DNA of 64,000 bases, taken from the NCBI RefSeq assembly GCF_017744955.1, contig NZ_JAGIAG010000001.1:868001-932000 (forward strand), read 5' to 3'. The position numbers were made by a program, and so were the translations under genes. Source of the stretch: Dokdonella sp. (lineage in GTDB: Bacteria; Pseudomonadota; Gammaproteobacteria; Xanthomonadales; Rhodanobacteraceae). Shown one piece after another: positions 36,250 to 46,428 of this stretch; position 1 is the first letter of the stretch; the number at the start of each line of letters is the position of its first letter. Under the pieces are notes generated by a model, which was not told where the DNA came from, did not search any database, and saw only the letters and a list, made by a program, of their open reading frames with translations.

Positions 36250-37851
36250 ATGACCGCTGCGCTCGACCCCTCGACATCCGGCGACCGGCGCCTCGACGGC
36301 CTCGGCGCTTCGGCGCTGCTGTTCCTGCGCCAGGGCGAGCGCAGCTTCGACGCCGGCGACTACGGCGCGGCCGAACGCTGTTTCGCGCAGGCCCGCCGCG
36401 AGGCGCCGGAGCACGCCGAGCCGATGCGGCTGCACGCGCTCGTGCTGCAGCGGCTGCAGCGGCCGGCCGAGGCGGTCGCGTTGCTGCAGCAGGCGGTTCA
36501 GCGTCGTCCGGACGACGCGCTGATCCACGACGCGCTCGGCAGCGCGCTCGGCGAGATCGGCCGGACCGACGCGGCGCTGGATGCCTTGCGCCGCGCTTGC
36601 GCGCTCGACCCCGGACTCGCGTCGGCCTGGGCGAATCTCGGCAACGCGTTGACGCTGGCGGGTCGCACCGAGGAGTCGGAAGTGCCGCTGCGGCGCGCAC
36701 TCGAACTCGCGCCCGCGCTGCAATCGGCGCGCTTCCTGCTCGCCGAGGCGCTGATGATGCTCGGCCGCGTGGAGGAATCGGCCGAGCAGTATCGCGAGCT
36801 GCTGCGGCGCTACCCGCATTCCGGCCAGGCCTGGTGGGGACTGGCCAACCTGAAATCGGTGAAGCTCGGCACGGACGACGCGCGCGAACTCGGCGCGCTG
36901 GTGCAGCGGTGCGACCTGCCCGACCACGAACAGCTGACGGCGCGCTTCGCGCTGGCCAAGGCACTCGACGATAGCGCGCGCCACGCCGACGCGTTCCACG
37001 CCTACGTCGAGGCGAATGCGTTCGCGCGGCGCGGCTTCCGCTGGGATGCGGCGGGATTCGAGCGTTGGCTGGAGCGCGTGACGACGAGCTTCGAACGCGC
37101 GGCGGTGGAGCCGCCGGATATGGAATTCGGCCGCGAAGTCGTTTTCATCGTGGGCTTGCCGCGCTCGGCCTCGACCCTGACCGAGCAGATCCTCGCCGCG
37201 CATCCGCAGGTCGAGGGCGCCAGCGAACTGGTCGACCTGGGCGTCGTCATCCGCGAGGAATCGCGCCGCCGCGCGCGCGACTTCCCGGATTGGGTCGCCG
37301 ATGCCGATGCCTCCGACTGGCGTCGCCTCGGCGAACGCTATCTCGAGCGCACCGCGCGCTGGCGCACCGAGCGCCCCCGCTTCACCGACAAGGCGCCGAG
37401 CAACTGGATGCTGACCGCCGCGATCCGGCGCATGTTGCCCGGCGCGCGCATCGTCGACTGCCGGCGCGATCCGGTGGAGACGTGCTGGTCGTGCTTCCGC
37501 CAGATCTTCTGGCGCGAGCACGAATACAGCTACCGCCTCGAGGATCTCGCCGCGTACTGGCGCCGCTACGATGCGGCGATGCGGCAGTGGGGCGCGCAGT
37601 GGCCGACGCGCATCCGCGCACAGGTGTACGAGGAACTGCTGGCCGATCCGGAAGCGCAGACGCGTGCACTGCTCGAGTTCTGCGACCTGCCGTTCGATTC
37701 CGCCTGCCTGCGCCCGCACGAGGCCACGCGCAGCGTGCGCACCGCCAGCGCGGCGCAGGTGCGCCAGCCGCTGCGGCGCGACACCGCGCGCACGGCGCGC
37801 TACGGCGACCTGCTCGATCCGCTGCGGCGCGCGCTGGGGCGCGGGCGCTGA
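36250..37851 (+). CDS. TPR-sulfotransferase fusion protein
   Basis: A 533-residue protein with two halves. Residues ~25-220 are TPR repeats (A-G-D-Y-G-A-A-E-R-C-F-A-Q-A, A-W-A-N-L-G-N-A-L-T-L-A-G-R). From ~295 a sulfotransferase domain begins, with the 5'-phosphosulfate loop G-L-P-R-S-A-S-T-L-T-E-Q (about 302-313) and the 3'-phosphate motif C-R-R-D-P-V-E-T-C-W-S-C-F near 400-412. PAPS-dependent transfer of sulfate to a carbohydrate or protein acceptor is predicted, and the TPR part may bind the acceptor. No signal peptide is seen, so it should act in the cytoplasm. ATG 36250 opens the protein. Such TPR-sulfotransferases recur in Lysobacterales, but their acceptors are unknown. Confidence 0.88.
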   Translation: MTAALDPSTSGDRRLDGLGASALLFLRQGERSFDAGDYGAAERCFAQARREAPEHAEPMRLHALVLQRLQRPAEAVALLQQAVQRRPDDALIHDALGSALGEIGRTDAALDALRRACALDPGLASAWANLGNALTLAGRTEESEVPLRRALELAPALQSARFLLAEALMMLGRVEESAEQYRELLRRYPHSGQAWWGLANLKSVKLGTDDARELGALVQRCDLPDHEQLTARFALAKALDDSARHADAFHAYVEANAFARRGFRWDAAGFERWLERVTTSFERAAVEPPDMEFGREVVFIVGLPRSASTLTEQILAAHPQVEGASELVDLGVVIREESRRRARDFPDWVADADASDWRRLGERYLERTARWRTERPRFTDKAPSNWMLTAAIRRMLPGARIVDCRRDPVETCWSCFRQIFWREHEYSYRLEDLAAYWRRYDAAMRQWGAQWPTRIRAQVYEELLADPEAQTRALLEFCDLPFDSACLRPHEATRSVRTASAAQVRQPLRRDTARTARYGDLLDPLRRALGRGR

Positions 37852-38157
37852 GGCATCATCGATTCGAGCGGAGGCGTTGGCTGTTCATTCTTTCTGCGCG
37901 TTGCGCAAAGAGCGCCCTCACCCCGGCCCTCTCCCGCAAGCGGGAGAGGGAGCGTGGAGCGTTCCTCTGAATACGAAGGCACGGCTACACGCCCCGTCCC
38001 GTCGCGCGGAAAGACCGGCTTTCACCTCTCCCGCTCGCGGGAGAGGTCGCGCCGCGGGCGCGGGTGAGGGGAGCTCGGAGTGCAGCGTTCCACTTGCTCC
38101 ATCCACCTCGCACGCCCGCACCCGCAGCGCGCCACGAACAGCCGCCGGATAATCGCC
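37852..38157. repeat. Composite REP element with terminal inverted repeats
   Basis: The 156-base element at 37915-38070 is bounded by CCCTCACCC and its complement GGGTGAGGG. It contains two perfect palindromes: 37927-37950 (CCCTCTCCCGC stems) and 38024-38047 (ACCTCTCCCGC stems). The arrangement resembles a bacterial interspersed mosaic element or a small MITE. Translated, it gives the familiar A-L-T-P-A-L-S-R-K-R-E-R junk peptide. The flanking DNA up to the convergent asnB stop shows nothing else. Confidence 0.85.
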
Positions 38158-39852
38158 TCAGGAAGCCACTTTGGCGGAGGCCGCATCCTCTTGCTCCGCT
38201 ACGTGCACGCGCCGGATCGCGCGTCCCGACGGATCGGCGTTGCCGGCGAACTCCTGCGACCAGCGATAGGCGGTCGGCGTCGAGCAGGCGATGCTCGGGC
38301 CGCCGGGCACCAGGCGCGCCGCGTTCTCGCCGGGGAAGTGCTTTTCGAACAGGGTGCGGTAGAAATACGCCTCCTTGCTCGCCGGTGGATTGATCGGGAA
38401 GCGCTGCGCCGCGATCGCCATCTGCGCGTCGCTGACCTGCGCTTCGGCGTGGGCCTTCAGCGAATCGATCCAGTTGTAGCCCACGCCGTCGGAGAACTGT
38501 TCCTTCTGCCGCCACAAGATCGCGTCCGGCAGCAGGCCGCGGCCGGCCTCGCGCAGGATGTGCTTCTCGATGCGGCCGTCGACCGGGCGCTTGGCCGACG
38601 GCGCCGTGCGCATCGCCGCGTCGAGGAAGTCGCGGTCGAGGAACGGCACGCGCGCTTCCACGCCCCAGGCCAGGGTCGACTTGTTCGCGCGCAGGCAGTC
38701 GTAGGAATGCAGCGCGTCGAGCTTGCGCACCAGCTCCTCGTGGAACTCGCGGTCGTTCGGCGCCATGTGGAAGTAGAGATAGCCGCCGAAGATCTCGTCG
38801 GCGCCTTCGCCCGACAGCACCATCTTGATGCCCATCGCGCGGATGCGCCGCGCCAAGAGGTACATCGGCGTCGAGGCGCGGATGGTGGTGACGTCGTAGG
38901 TCTCGATGTGGTGGACCACGTCGGACAGCGCGTCGAGTCCTTCCTGCACGGTGAAGTGGAACTCGTGGTGCGCGGTGCCCAGGTGCTCGGCGACGGTTCT
39001 CGCCGCGGCGAGGTCGGGCGAACCGGCGAGGCCGATCGAGAAGGTGTGCAGGCGCGGCCACCAGGCCTCGGAGCGGTCGTCGTCTTCGATGCGGCGCGCG
39101 GCGAAGCGCGCGGTGATCGCGGCGATCAGCGAGGAGTCCAGGCCGCCGGACAGCAGCACGCCGTAAGGCACGTCGGTCATCAGGTGGCTGTGCACGGCGC
39201 GCTCGAGCGCGGCGCGCAGCGCGCTGGCGTCGGCGGGGCCGTGCTCGACCGCGTCGAACTCGCGCCAATCGGGCCGGTAGTAGGTCGCCGGCGCGGCCAT
39301 CGCGCGCGTCTGGTAGCTCCCGGGCGGGAATTCCTCGACGCTGACGCACACGCCCTGCAGGCCCTTCAGTTCGGAGGAGACGTATAGACGTCCATCCGCA
39401 TCGCGGCCGACGTACAGCGGGACGATGCCGATCGGATCGCGCGCGATCAGCCAGTCGCCAGCCGCCTTGTCCCACAGCGCGAACGCGAACATGCCCTTCA
39501 GCTCGTTGAGGAATCCGGCGCCCTGCGCGCGATACAGCGGCAGGATCACTTCGCAGTCCGAATCGGTGCGGAACGGATAGCCGCTGGCGAGCTGGGCGCG
39601 CAGCTCGCGGTGGTTGTAGATCTCGCCGTTGACCGCGAGCACCTGGTCGCCGTCGCTGGACAGCAGCGGCTGCGCGCCGTTGTTGACGTCGACGATGGCC
39701 AGGCGCTCGTGCGCGAGCACGGCGCGTTCATCGGCGTAGACGCCGCTCCAGTCGGGGCCGCGGTGGCGCAGCACACGCGCCTGGCGCAACGCCAGCGCGC
39801 GCAACGCTTCGGCGCCGCCGGCCGGATCGAAGATGCAGAAGAAGCCGCACAT
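38158..39852 (-). CDS. asnB: Asparagine synthase B
   Basis: A 564-residue glutamine-dependent asparagine synthetase (E. coli AsnB has 554 residues). It converts aspartate and glutamine to asparagine with ATP in the cytoplasm. It starts M-C-G-F-F-C-I-F with the nucleophile Cys2, followed by H-R-G-P-D-W-S-G and V-N-G-E-I-Y-N-H-R. The synthetase domain has the PP-loop S-G-G-L-D-S-S-L, then L-S-G-E-G-A-D-E-I-F-G-G-Y. The start at 39852 is fixed by Cys2; the 12-residue longer frame is rejected. Unlike the two homologs in the EPS operon, this one stands alone and best fits the primary-metabolism enzyme. Confidence 0.93.
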   Translation of the reverse strand: MCGFFCIFDPAGGAEALRALALRQARVLRHRGPDWSGVYADERAVLAHERLAIVDVNNGAQPLLSSDGDQVLAVNGEIYNHRELRAQLASGYPFRTDSDCEVILPLYRAQGAGFLNELKGMFAFALWDKAAGDWLIARDPIGIVPLYVGRDADGRLYVSSELKGLQGVCVSVEEFPPGSYQTRAMAAPATYYRPDWREFDAVEHGPADASALRAALERAVHSHLMTDVPYGVLLSGGLDSSLIAAITARFAARRIEDDDRSEAWWPRLHTFSIGLAGSPDLAAARTVAEHLGTAHHEFHFTVQEGLDALSDVVHHIETYDVTTIRASTPMYLLARRIRAMGIKMVLSGEGADEIFGGYLYFHMAPNDREFHEELVRKLDALHSYDCLRANKSTLAWGVEARVPFLDRDFLDAAMRTAPSAKRPVDGRIEKHILREAGRGLLPDAILWRQKEQFSDGVGYNWIDSLKAHAEAQVSDAQMAIAAQRFPINPPASKEAYFYRTLFEKHFPGENAARLVPGGPSIACSTPTAYRWSQEFAGNADPSGRAIRRVHVAEQEDAASAKVAS

Positions 39853-39959
39853 GCCGATGGATCCCGGATCGAGGAAACGCAAGCTCACTACGCCGCGGTC
39901 GGCGCTGTCAAATGGAGAATGCCCATGAGCGCACGCCGGTTACCATTGCGGGCGGTGCG

Positions 39960-40547
39960 TCAGCGCGACGGCGGCCGGGCCGCCGACGACGTGACGTCCA
40001 GCGCCTTGCCGTCGACCTGTTCGAAGCGGAACGCATAGTCGAGATGGAAAGGCAGCGCGCGCTCGCGTTCCTGGTACTCGGTCCAGACCGTGCCGTCCGC
40101 GTCGGCGGTCTGCACCGGCACGCGCGTGCGTTCGATCAGCGGCGAGAAGCGCCATTGCGCGCAGGCCATCCGGACGCTGCCGAAGAAGGGGTCGCCGGCG
40201 GTCGCCGCGGCGGCGTCGAGCGCCTGCACCTCACGGACGCGACCGGCGGGATCGACGATCAGGCGCACGCGAATCGAATGCGGCGGCAAGCGCTCGGCAA
40301 GCAAGGCCGACGGATACTCGGGCAGAAGGTTGTCCGTCGCGGCGACGGGCGATTCGTAGCGGACTTCGTCGGAATGCTCGTAGCGGTCGCCGGCGTCGGC
40401 CGGAAGCTGCTGTGACAGCACGGCGCCGTCGCGCGGTTCCGTCGGGCGCCGCGGAGCATGGCTGCACGCCGCGAGCGACAGGAGCGCCGACGCGAACAGC
40501 GTGGCCGTGCGTGCGCCATTGGGCGCGCGATGTGCGGAAGTCGGCAT
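39960..40547 (-). CDS. Small lipoprotein with TonB-C-like domain
   Basis: A 195-residue exported protein with a lipobox at S-L-A-A-C (Cys about residue 28), so it should be lipid-anchored. The rest resembles a TonB C-terminal-like fold: L-P-E-Y-P near residue 75, V-R-L-I-V-D-P-A-G-R-V-R-E-V near 94, W-R-F-S-P-L near 132 and final strands. It lacks the N-terminal membrane helix of true TonB, so energy transduction is unlikely. TonB-like periplasmic proteins of this kind are frequent in Lysobacterales with unknown partners. It lies 42 bases downstream of the beta-helix gene on the same strand and could be cotranscribed with it. Confidence 0.75.
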   Translation of the reverse strand: MPTSAHRAPNGARTATLFASALLSLAACSHAPRRPTEPRDGAVLSQQLPADAGDRYEHSDEVRYESPVAATDNLLPEYPSALLAERLPPHSIRVRLIVDPAGRVREVQALDAAAATAGDPFFGSVRMACAQWRFSPLIERTRVPVQTADADGTVWTEYQERERALPFHLDYAFRFEQVDGKALDVTSSAARPPSR

Positions 40548-40589
40548 CGCCCGATGGTAGCCGCACGACGCGCGGCGTTCGAGCGGCGC

Positions 40590-42542
40590 TCAGTCGAAAC
40601 CGTCGTGGAAGATCGGATCGTTGCGCTCGACTGCGCCGATGTCCGGCGCGGCGCCGCCGTAGCCGTCGTTGATGCCGGGCAGGACCAGGCCGCGGTCGAT
40701 CAACGCGCTGGTTTCCGTCGGCGTGAAGTCGTCCTGCGCCGGGGCGATCAGCGCCGGCGCCGCCTGGATGCCGTGCGTCTCCTGGCCGGTGCCGGCCTGC
40801 AGCGCGGCGAGGTTCGCGTAGCGGGCACCCTGCCACCAGACCAGGGTCTGGCCGGCGGCGTCGAGCGCGTCGTAGTCGAGATCGAGCGCGATCGGATTGT
40901 CCTTGACGAAGGCGCGATCCGTGCCCGAGTAGAGGTTGTTGCGGCTGACCAGCCCGCTGCTGTAGCCGGGCGGCATCAGCCAGATCGCATCGGTCGACGG
41001 CGCCGTGGTCAGGAAGCTGTTGTGGTAGACGAAGGTCGGCCCGACCGGCGTGGAGTAGCCGCTGTTGATCTTGATGCCGCTGGCCGATTGGCCGTCGACC
41101 AGGCCCGAGCGCGTATTGCCGATGTCGTAGGCGACGTTGCGCACGATCCACACCGGTCCGACGCCGGCCGGCGCGATCGCGAAGGCCATCAGCGAGTCGC
41201 GGATGCGGTTGTTCCACAGGCGCACGTTGGCGCAATGGCCTTCGGTCTCGGTGGCGTCGTCGGCGTGGTCGTAGAAGCGGTTCTCGTAGATGTCGGTCTC
41301 GTTGCTGAAGCCGCTCGGCGGCGGCGAGCCGCCGCACGAGCCGATGCCGTTGAAGGTGCCGTGGATCGCGTTGCGGCGGATCACGTTGCCGCGGCCGACG
41401 TCGTCGGTGAACAGGACCGCGTCGTTCTCGGCGCCGCTGCCCTTGGTCAGGCTCCACGGCCAGTGCGCGATCGAGGTGTCGCTGATGTCGTTGCGTTCGA
41501 CCAGGTTGCGGTCGCCGCCCTTGATCCACACGCCGGCCATGCCGACGTCGTGGATGCGGCTGCCGCTGACGGTGCAGTCGCTGCTGTAGCGCAGGTAGAC
41601 GCCCTTGCCGTACTGGTCGGCGCCGTAGTGGCGGATCTCGAGGTTCTCGACGCGCACGTGGGCGAGTCCGGACAGGTAGAAACCCTCGTTCAGGCGAGCG
41701 ACCTGGATCTGCCGCTGCGCCGGCGCCGAGCCGTCGTTGAACTTCAGCGACAAGGTGGTGCCGTCGAAGACGAAGCCGCCCGGTGCGCCCGCGGCGAGCG
41801 CGCGCAGCTCGGCGAGGCTCGAATAGCGGTATAGACGTCCCTGGTCGGTGACCACGTGCGCGGTGGCGAAGCCGGTCGCGCGCGACCACACGCCGCTGCC
41901 GGCGTTGGTCCAGCTCGCGCCGGCGGCGATCGCGGCGTCGGCGCCGTCGAGCACGGCGCCGGTCGCGCCGCGGAACACGATCGGCTGCGCGGCGGTGCCG
42001 GAAGCCGGCACGCGCACGCTTTCGCGGTAGACGCCGGCGGCGATCGAGACGAGGTCGCCGGCGCGCGCGAGGTCGGCGGCGCGCTGGATCGTGCGCAGCG
42101 CGCGGGTCGGGCTGCTGCCGTCGTTGCCGTCCGCGCCGCCGGGTGCGACGTACAGCGTGCGCGCGGGAACGAAGCTGCCGGCTTCGGCGCGCGTCGCGAA
42201 CGTCGCCGTGCGGCTCGGCGTGGCGCCGGTGCCGTCGGGATCGCTCAGCGTGACGCGGACGTCGTAGCTCGCGCCGGCGTCGAGCCAGAACAGGCTGCCA
42301 ACGAAGTGCGTCGCGTCGACGCGCACCAGCGGATGCCCGGCGCGGAACGCAGCCTCGCCTTGGCGGCGCCATTCCAGGCGCGCGCTCGCGTTGCGGTTGG
42401 CGTCGCCGGAAACGCCGGCGACCAGGCCGCCGGCCTGCAAGGTGCCGTAGGCGTCGAGCGAGCCGAAGCCGATCGCGTTCTGGGCGAAGGCGGGAGTGCA
42501 GGTGGCCGCGACGAGGACGGCGAGAAGGAAGCGCAGGAACAT
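40590..42542 (-). CDS. Secreted right-handed beta-helix protein with C-terminal IFxDGFD motif
   Basis: A 650-residue exported protein. The signal peptide MFLRFLLAVLVAATC is cleaved near A-F-A-Q-N. A fibronectin-like or Ig-like segment (residues ~20-115) is followed by a DUF1565-type start (L-Y-V-A-P-G-G-A-D-G-N-D-G-S-S) and about ten parallel beta-helix coils with repeated N-x-I/V motifs (V-E-N-L-E-I, V-S-G-S-R-I, V-I-R-R-N-A-I). Such folds are common in polysaccharide lyases and hydrolases; no catalytic triad is obvious. The end reads D-I-G-A-V-E-R-N-D-P-I-F-H-D-G-F-D, carrying the same terminal motif as the protein at 29777. The substrate is probably a polysaccharide, by fold only. Confidence 0.85.
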   Translation of the reverse strand: MFLRFLLAVLVAATCTPAFAQNAIGFGSLDAYGTLQAGGLVAGVSGDANRNASARLEWRRQGEAAFRAGHPLVRVDATHFVGSLFWLDAGASYDVRVTLSDPDGTGATPSRTATFATRAEAGSFVPARTLYVAPGGADGNDGSSPTRALRTIQRAADLARAGDLVSIAAGVYRESVRVPASGTAAQPIVFRGATGAVLDGADAAIAAGASWTNAGSGVWSRATGFATAHVVTDQGRLYRYSSLAELRALAAGAPGGFVFDGTTLSLKFNDGSAPAQRQIQVARLNEGFYLSGLAHVRVENLEIRHYGADQYGKGVYLRYSSDCTVSGSRIHDVGMAGVWIKGGDRNLVERNDISDTSIAHWPWSLTKGSGAENDAVLFTDDVGRGNVIRRNAIHGTFNGIGSCGGSPPPSGFSNETDIYENRFYDHADDATETEGHCANVRLWNNRIRDSLMAFAIAPAGVGPVWIVRNVAYDIGNTRSGLVDGQSASGIKINSGYSTPVGPTFVYHNSFLTTAPSTDAIWLMPPGYSSGLVSRNNLYSGTDRAFVKDNPIALDLDYDALDAAGQTLVWWQGARYANLAALQAGTGQETHGIQAAPALIAPAQDDFTPTETSALIDRGLVLPGINDGYGGAAPDIGAVERNDPIFHDGFD

Positions 42543-42659
42543 CGAACCACGAGGAAGCGACAGGCGGCGGATACTGCCACGCCGTCGCGCGGCGGGTGTG
42601 AGCGGCGCGTTAGGGGCGGTGTCCAGGCAGGCGGCGCGTCCGGCGAGCGACGGACGCGC

Positions 42660-44000
42660 TCATCGCGACGGCGGCGCCAGATGCCCGTCCTTCTGCACGA
42701 CGAACTCGACCGATCCGTCGGTGCGATCGAGGATCTCGACGCGACCGGCGACGGCCACGCCGCGATAGCTCGGCACGCCGGCGACGAAGCGCTCGATCAT
42801 CCAGCGATCGCCGTCGGCGGCGGCGAGCCGCAGCGGTGCCCGTGCCGTGCCGAGGCGTTCGGTCAGATCGGCGTAGAAGTTGCGATGCGCGATGCCGATG
42901 TCGTGCATGCGCCAGGCGATCGCCATGCCGTGGACGCAGGCGACCGCCGCGACGACGCCGAGCGCGATCCTCGGCGCGAAGCGCAGCCGCGTCCAGGCCA
43001 GCGTCGCGATGCCGACCGCCGCCGCGCTGGCGAGATACGCGTACTGGCCGTAGCTGGTGCCGAGCACCAGCACCGGCGCCAGCAATGCGGCGAACAGCGC
43101 GAGCCAGGCGACCGGCCAGCGCCATCCGAGCGTGCCCAGCGCCACCAGCGCGGCGCTCAGGCAGGCGGCCGCGCCGAGCAGACGCGGCGGGCTCTTCGCC
43201 AGCACGGGAGCGACTTCGAACAGCGGCGGCAGGAACGGAAACAGCAGGTATTCGGCGAGCCGGCGCGGAACGTTGCCGACGCTCCACGCATAGGCTTCGC
43301 TGCCGGGCGGCGTCGCCAGGATGACCGGAAGGCGCAGCAGCAGGTAGATCGCCACCGGCGTGGCGGCGAGCGCGATCATGCCGAGCACGGCGCGCGGGCG
43401 CGGATGGCGATACAGGGCGGGCAGCAGGGCGAAGGGCAGCACGATCGCCGCCTCCTTGCACAGCAGCGCGGCCGAGCTCAGCACGACGATCAGGACGCCG
43501 GTCACGAGGTCGTGCGCGCCGGGTGGACGTGCCATCCGCTGCAGCAGGCGCAGACTCGCCAGCGCCAGCAGCAAGGTCAGCAGGTCGGCCAGGGTGGCGA
43601 CCCAGCCGTGCACGTAGGCCACGTACGGCGACAGCACGAAGAGGATCGCGGCGAACACCGCGTGCCGCCGCGGCGCGCCGGCCTTTTCGACGCACACTCC
43701 GAGCAGCACCGCATTCAGGCTGCCGAGGCCGACGAAGACGGCGTGCATCAGCACGGGTTCGTCCGCCAGCGTGTAGGAAAGCGCGAGCCAGAGATTGAAG
43801 GTCAGCGGGCGGTACTGGAAGACGCCGAGACGGGTCCAGGATTCCCACGGCAACGCAGCCCAGTCGGCGACGTCCGCGCGCGCCCACCATTGCAGCTCGT
43901 CGTGGCTGAAGTAGCCGGGATTGAGGATCAGCGGCAGTTGCAGCAGCAAGAGCAGGGCGAAGAGGCCGAGCCAGGTCGACGGTGCCGAGGCGGGTTTCAT
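42660..44000 (-). CDS. Polytopic membrane protein, PMT/GT-C-like
   Basis: A 446-residue inner-membrane protein with about 10-11 hydrophobic helices and a C-terminal periplasmic domain of ~100 residues. The first loop after helix 1 contains S-H-D-E-L-Q-W-W, with an acidic pair where GT-C (GT39/83-like) transferases have their catalytic Asp-Glu. The Y-R-P-L-T-F-N-L-W segment is also typical of this class. It probably transfers a sugar from a polyprenyl-phosphate donor to a glycan or protein. The start at 44000 (MKPASAPST) is preferred to the 12-residue longer form because helix 1 follows directly. The acceptor is unknown. Confidence 0.72.
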   Translation of the reverse strand: MKPASAPSTWLGLFALLLLLQLPLILNPGYFSHDELQWWARADVADWAALPWESWTRLGVFQYRPLTFNLWLALSYTLADEPVLMHAVFVGLGSLNAVLLGVCVEKAGAPRRHAVFAAILFVLSPYVAYVHGWVATLADLLTLLLALASLRLLQRMARPPGAHDLVTGVLIVVLSSAALLCKEAAIVLPFALLPALYRHPRPRAVLGMIALAATPVAIYLLLRLPVILATPPGSEAYAWSVGNVPRRLAEYLLFPFLPPLFEVAPVLAKSPPRLLGAAACLSAALVALGTLGWRWPVAWLALFAALLAPVLVLGTSYGQYAYLASAAAVGIATLAWTRLRFAPRIALGVVAAVACVHGMAIAWRMHDIGIAHRNFYADLTERLGTARAPLRLAAADGDRWMIERFVAGVPSYRGVAVAGRVEILDRTDGSVEFVVQKDGHLAPPSR

Positions 44001-44301
44001 CGGCGCGAGTTCGCCACGTTCGTGCGGCGGCTGCAACTGCCGGGATGAGGCATTGCCGGATGCGGCTGCGTCGCGACGAGGCGCTTCGGCCAGTTTCGTC
44101 GTTCCGGCCTCACTCGCGCTGTGCGCTCGCTCTTCGGACCTTCGCTCGCCGTCGAGGGAGTGACGGCGGGAGAGGTTCGTCGAGACGTCGCCGGAGGCAC
44201 CAAGCCGTCGTGCTGCGGGCGGCTCCGGACGCCGGACAGCAAAACGCCGGCGGATGCCGGCGTCTGCGTGGATTCGCGTGAGCGTTCGGCGCTCGCGGGA
44301 T
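44001..44301. other. Region between atpC and the GT-C-like gene
   Basis: This gap contains the candidate atp terminator at 44241-44263 and otherwise GC-rich sequence without a coding frame I would defend. The promoter of the downstream GT-C-like gene should lie here but was not resolved. Confidence 0.5.
44241..44263 (-). terminator. Candidate intrinsic terminator of the atp operon
   Basis: Read on the minus strand after atpC, ACGCCGGC-ATCC-GCCGGCGT forms an 8-bp GC-rich stem that ends in a T and is followed by TTTGCTG. This is a modest but plausible intrinsic terminator, 39 bases past the atpC stop. Confidence 0.6.
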
Positions 44302-44724
44302 TCAGTGCTTCAACGACTGCCGCAGCTTCTCCAACGCCTGCAGCTGCGCCAGTGCCTGCGCCAGCTGGGCCTGCGCCTGCGCGACTTCGAGCGCGTCGGT
44401 GCGGTTGGAGAGCGCGCGTTCCGCTTCGTCCTTCGCCTTGCGCGCGGCCGACTCGTCGAGATCCTTGGCGCGGATCGCGGTGTCGGCGAGCACGGTGACG
44501 ACGGTCGGCTGCACTTCGAGCATGCCGCCGGAGACGTAGAAGAACTGCTCCTCGCCGCTGGCCAGCTGCACGCGCACCTGTCCGGGCTTGAGCCGCGTGA
44601 TCAGCGGCGCATGGCGCGGCGCGATGCCGAGCTCGCCCATTTCGCCGGTCGCGATGACCATTTGCGCCTCGCCGCTGAAGATCTCTTCCTCGGCGCTGAC
44701 GATGTCGCAGTGGATGGTGCTCAT
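44302..44724 (-). CDS. atpC: F1Fo ATP synthase epsilon subunit
   Basis: A 140-residue epsilon subunit of the F1 central stalk, which couples rotation and can inhibit ATP hydrolysis. The N-terminal beta-sandwich begins [18 protein letters not shown] and has the typical [15 protein letters not shown] segment. The C-terminal helical domain is Ala/Gln/Leu-rich and full length. It is the last gene of the atp operon, separated from atpD by a 130-base repeat-bearing gap and followed by a terminator-like hairpin. Confidence 0.97.
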   Translation of the reverse strand: MSTIHCDIVSAEEEIFSGEAQMVIATGEMGELGIAPRHAPLITRLKPGQVRVQLASGEEQFFYVSGGMLEVQPTVVTVLADTAIRAKDLDESAARKAKDEAERALSNRTDALEVAQAQAQLAQALAQLQALEKLRQSLKH

Positions 44725-44749
44725 GTCTTTCTCGCTTCGCTCGTTCGAC

Positions 44750-44851
44750 GTGATTGGTGATTAGTGATGGGTGATTCGCCAAAGCCGATCGCATGGTGCG
44801 AAGCGCGCTTTGCCATTTTTCGAACCACCGATCACGCTGTCCGAATCACGG
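44750..44851. repeat. GTGATTGGTGATT-type inverted repeat between atpD and atpC
   Basis: The left arm, about 44750-44778, reads GTGATTGGTGATTAGTGATG. The right arm, 44821-44851, is an imperfect reverse complement (CCACCGATCACG...CCGAATCACGG). The same family occurs at 57926-58020. It fills almost all of the atpD-atpC gap. Confidence 0.75.
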
Positions 44852-44854
44852 CTC

Positions 44855-46420
<1,566 letters not shown>

Positions 46421-46428
46421 TTCCTTCA

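Noticed and set aside
37065..37970. Possible protein ending in A-L-T-P-A-L-S-R-K-R-E-R
   Set aside because: The tail is the REP element translation and the rest is antisense-like frame noise of the sulfotransferase gene.
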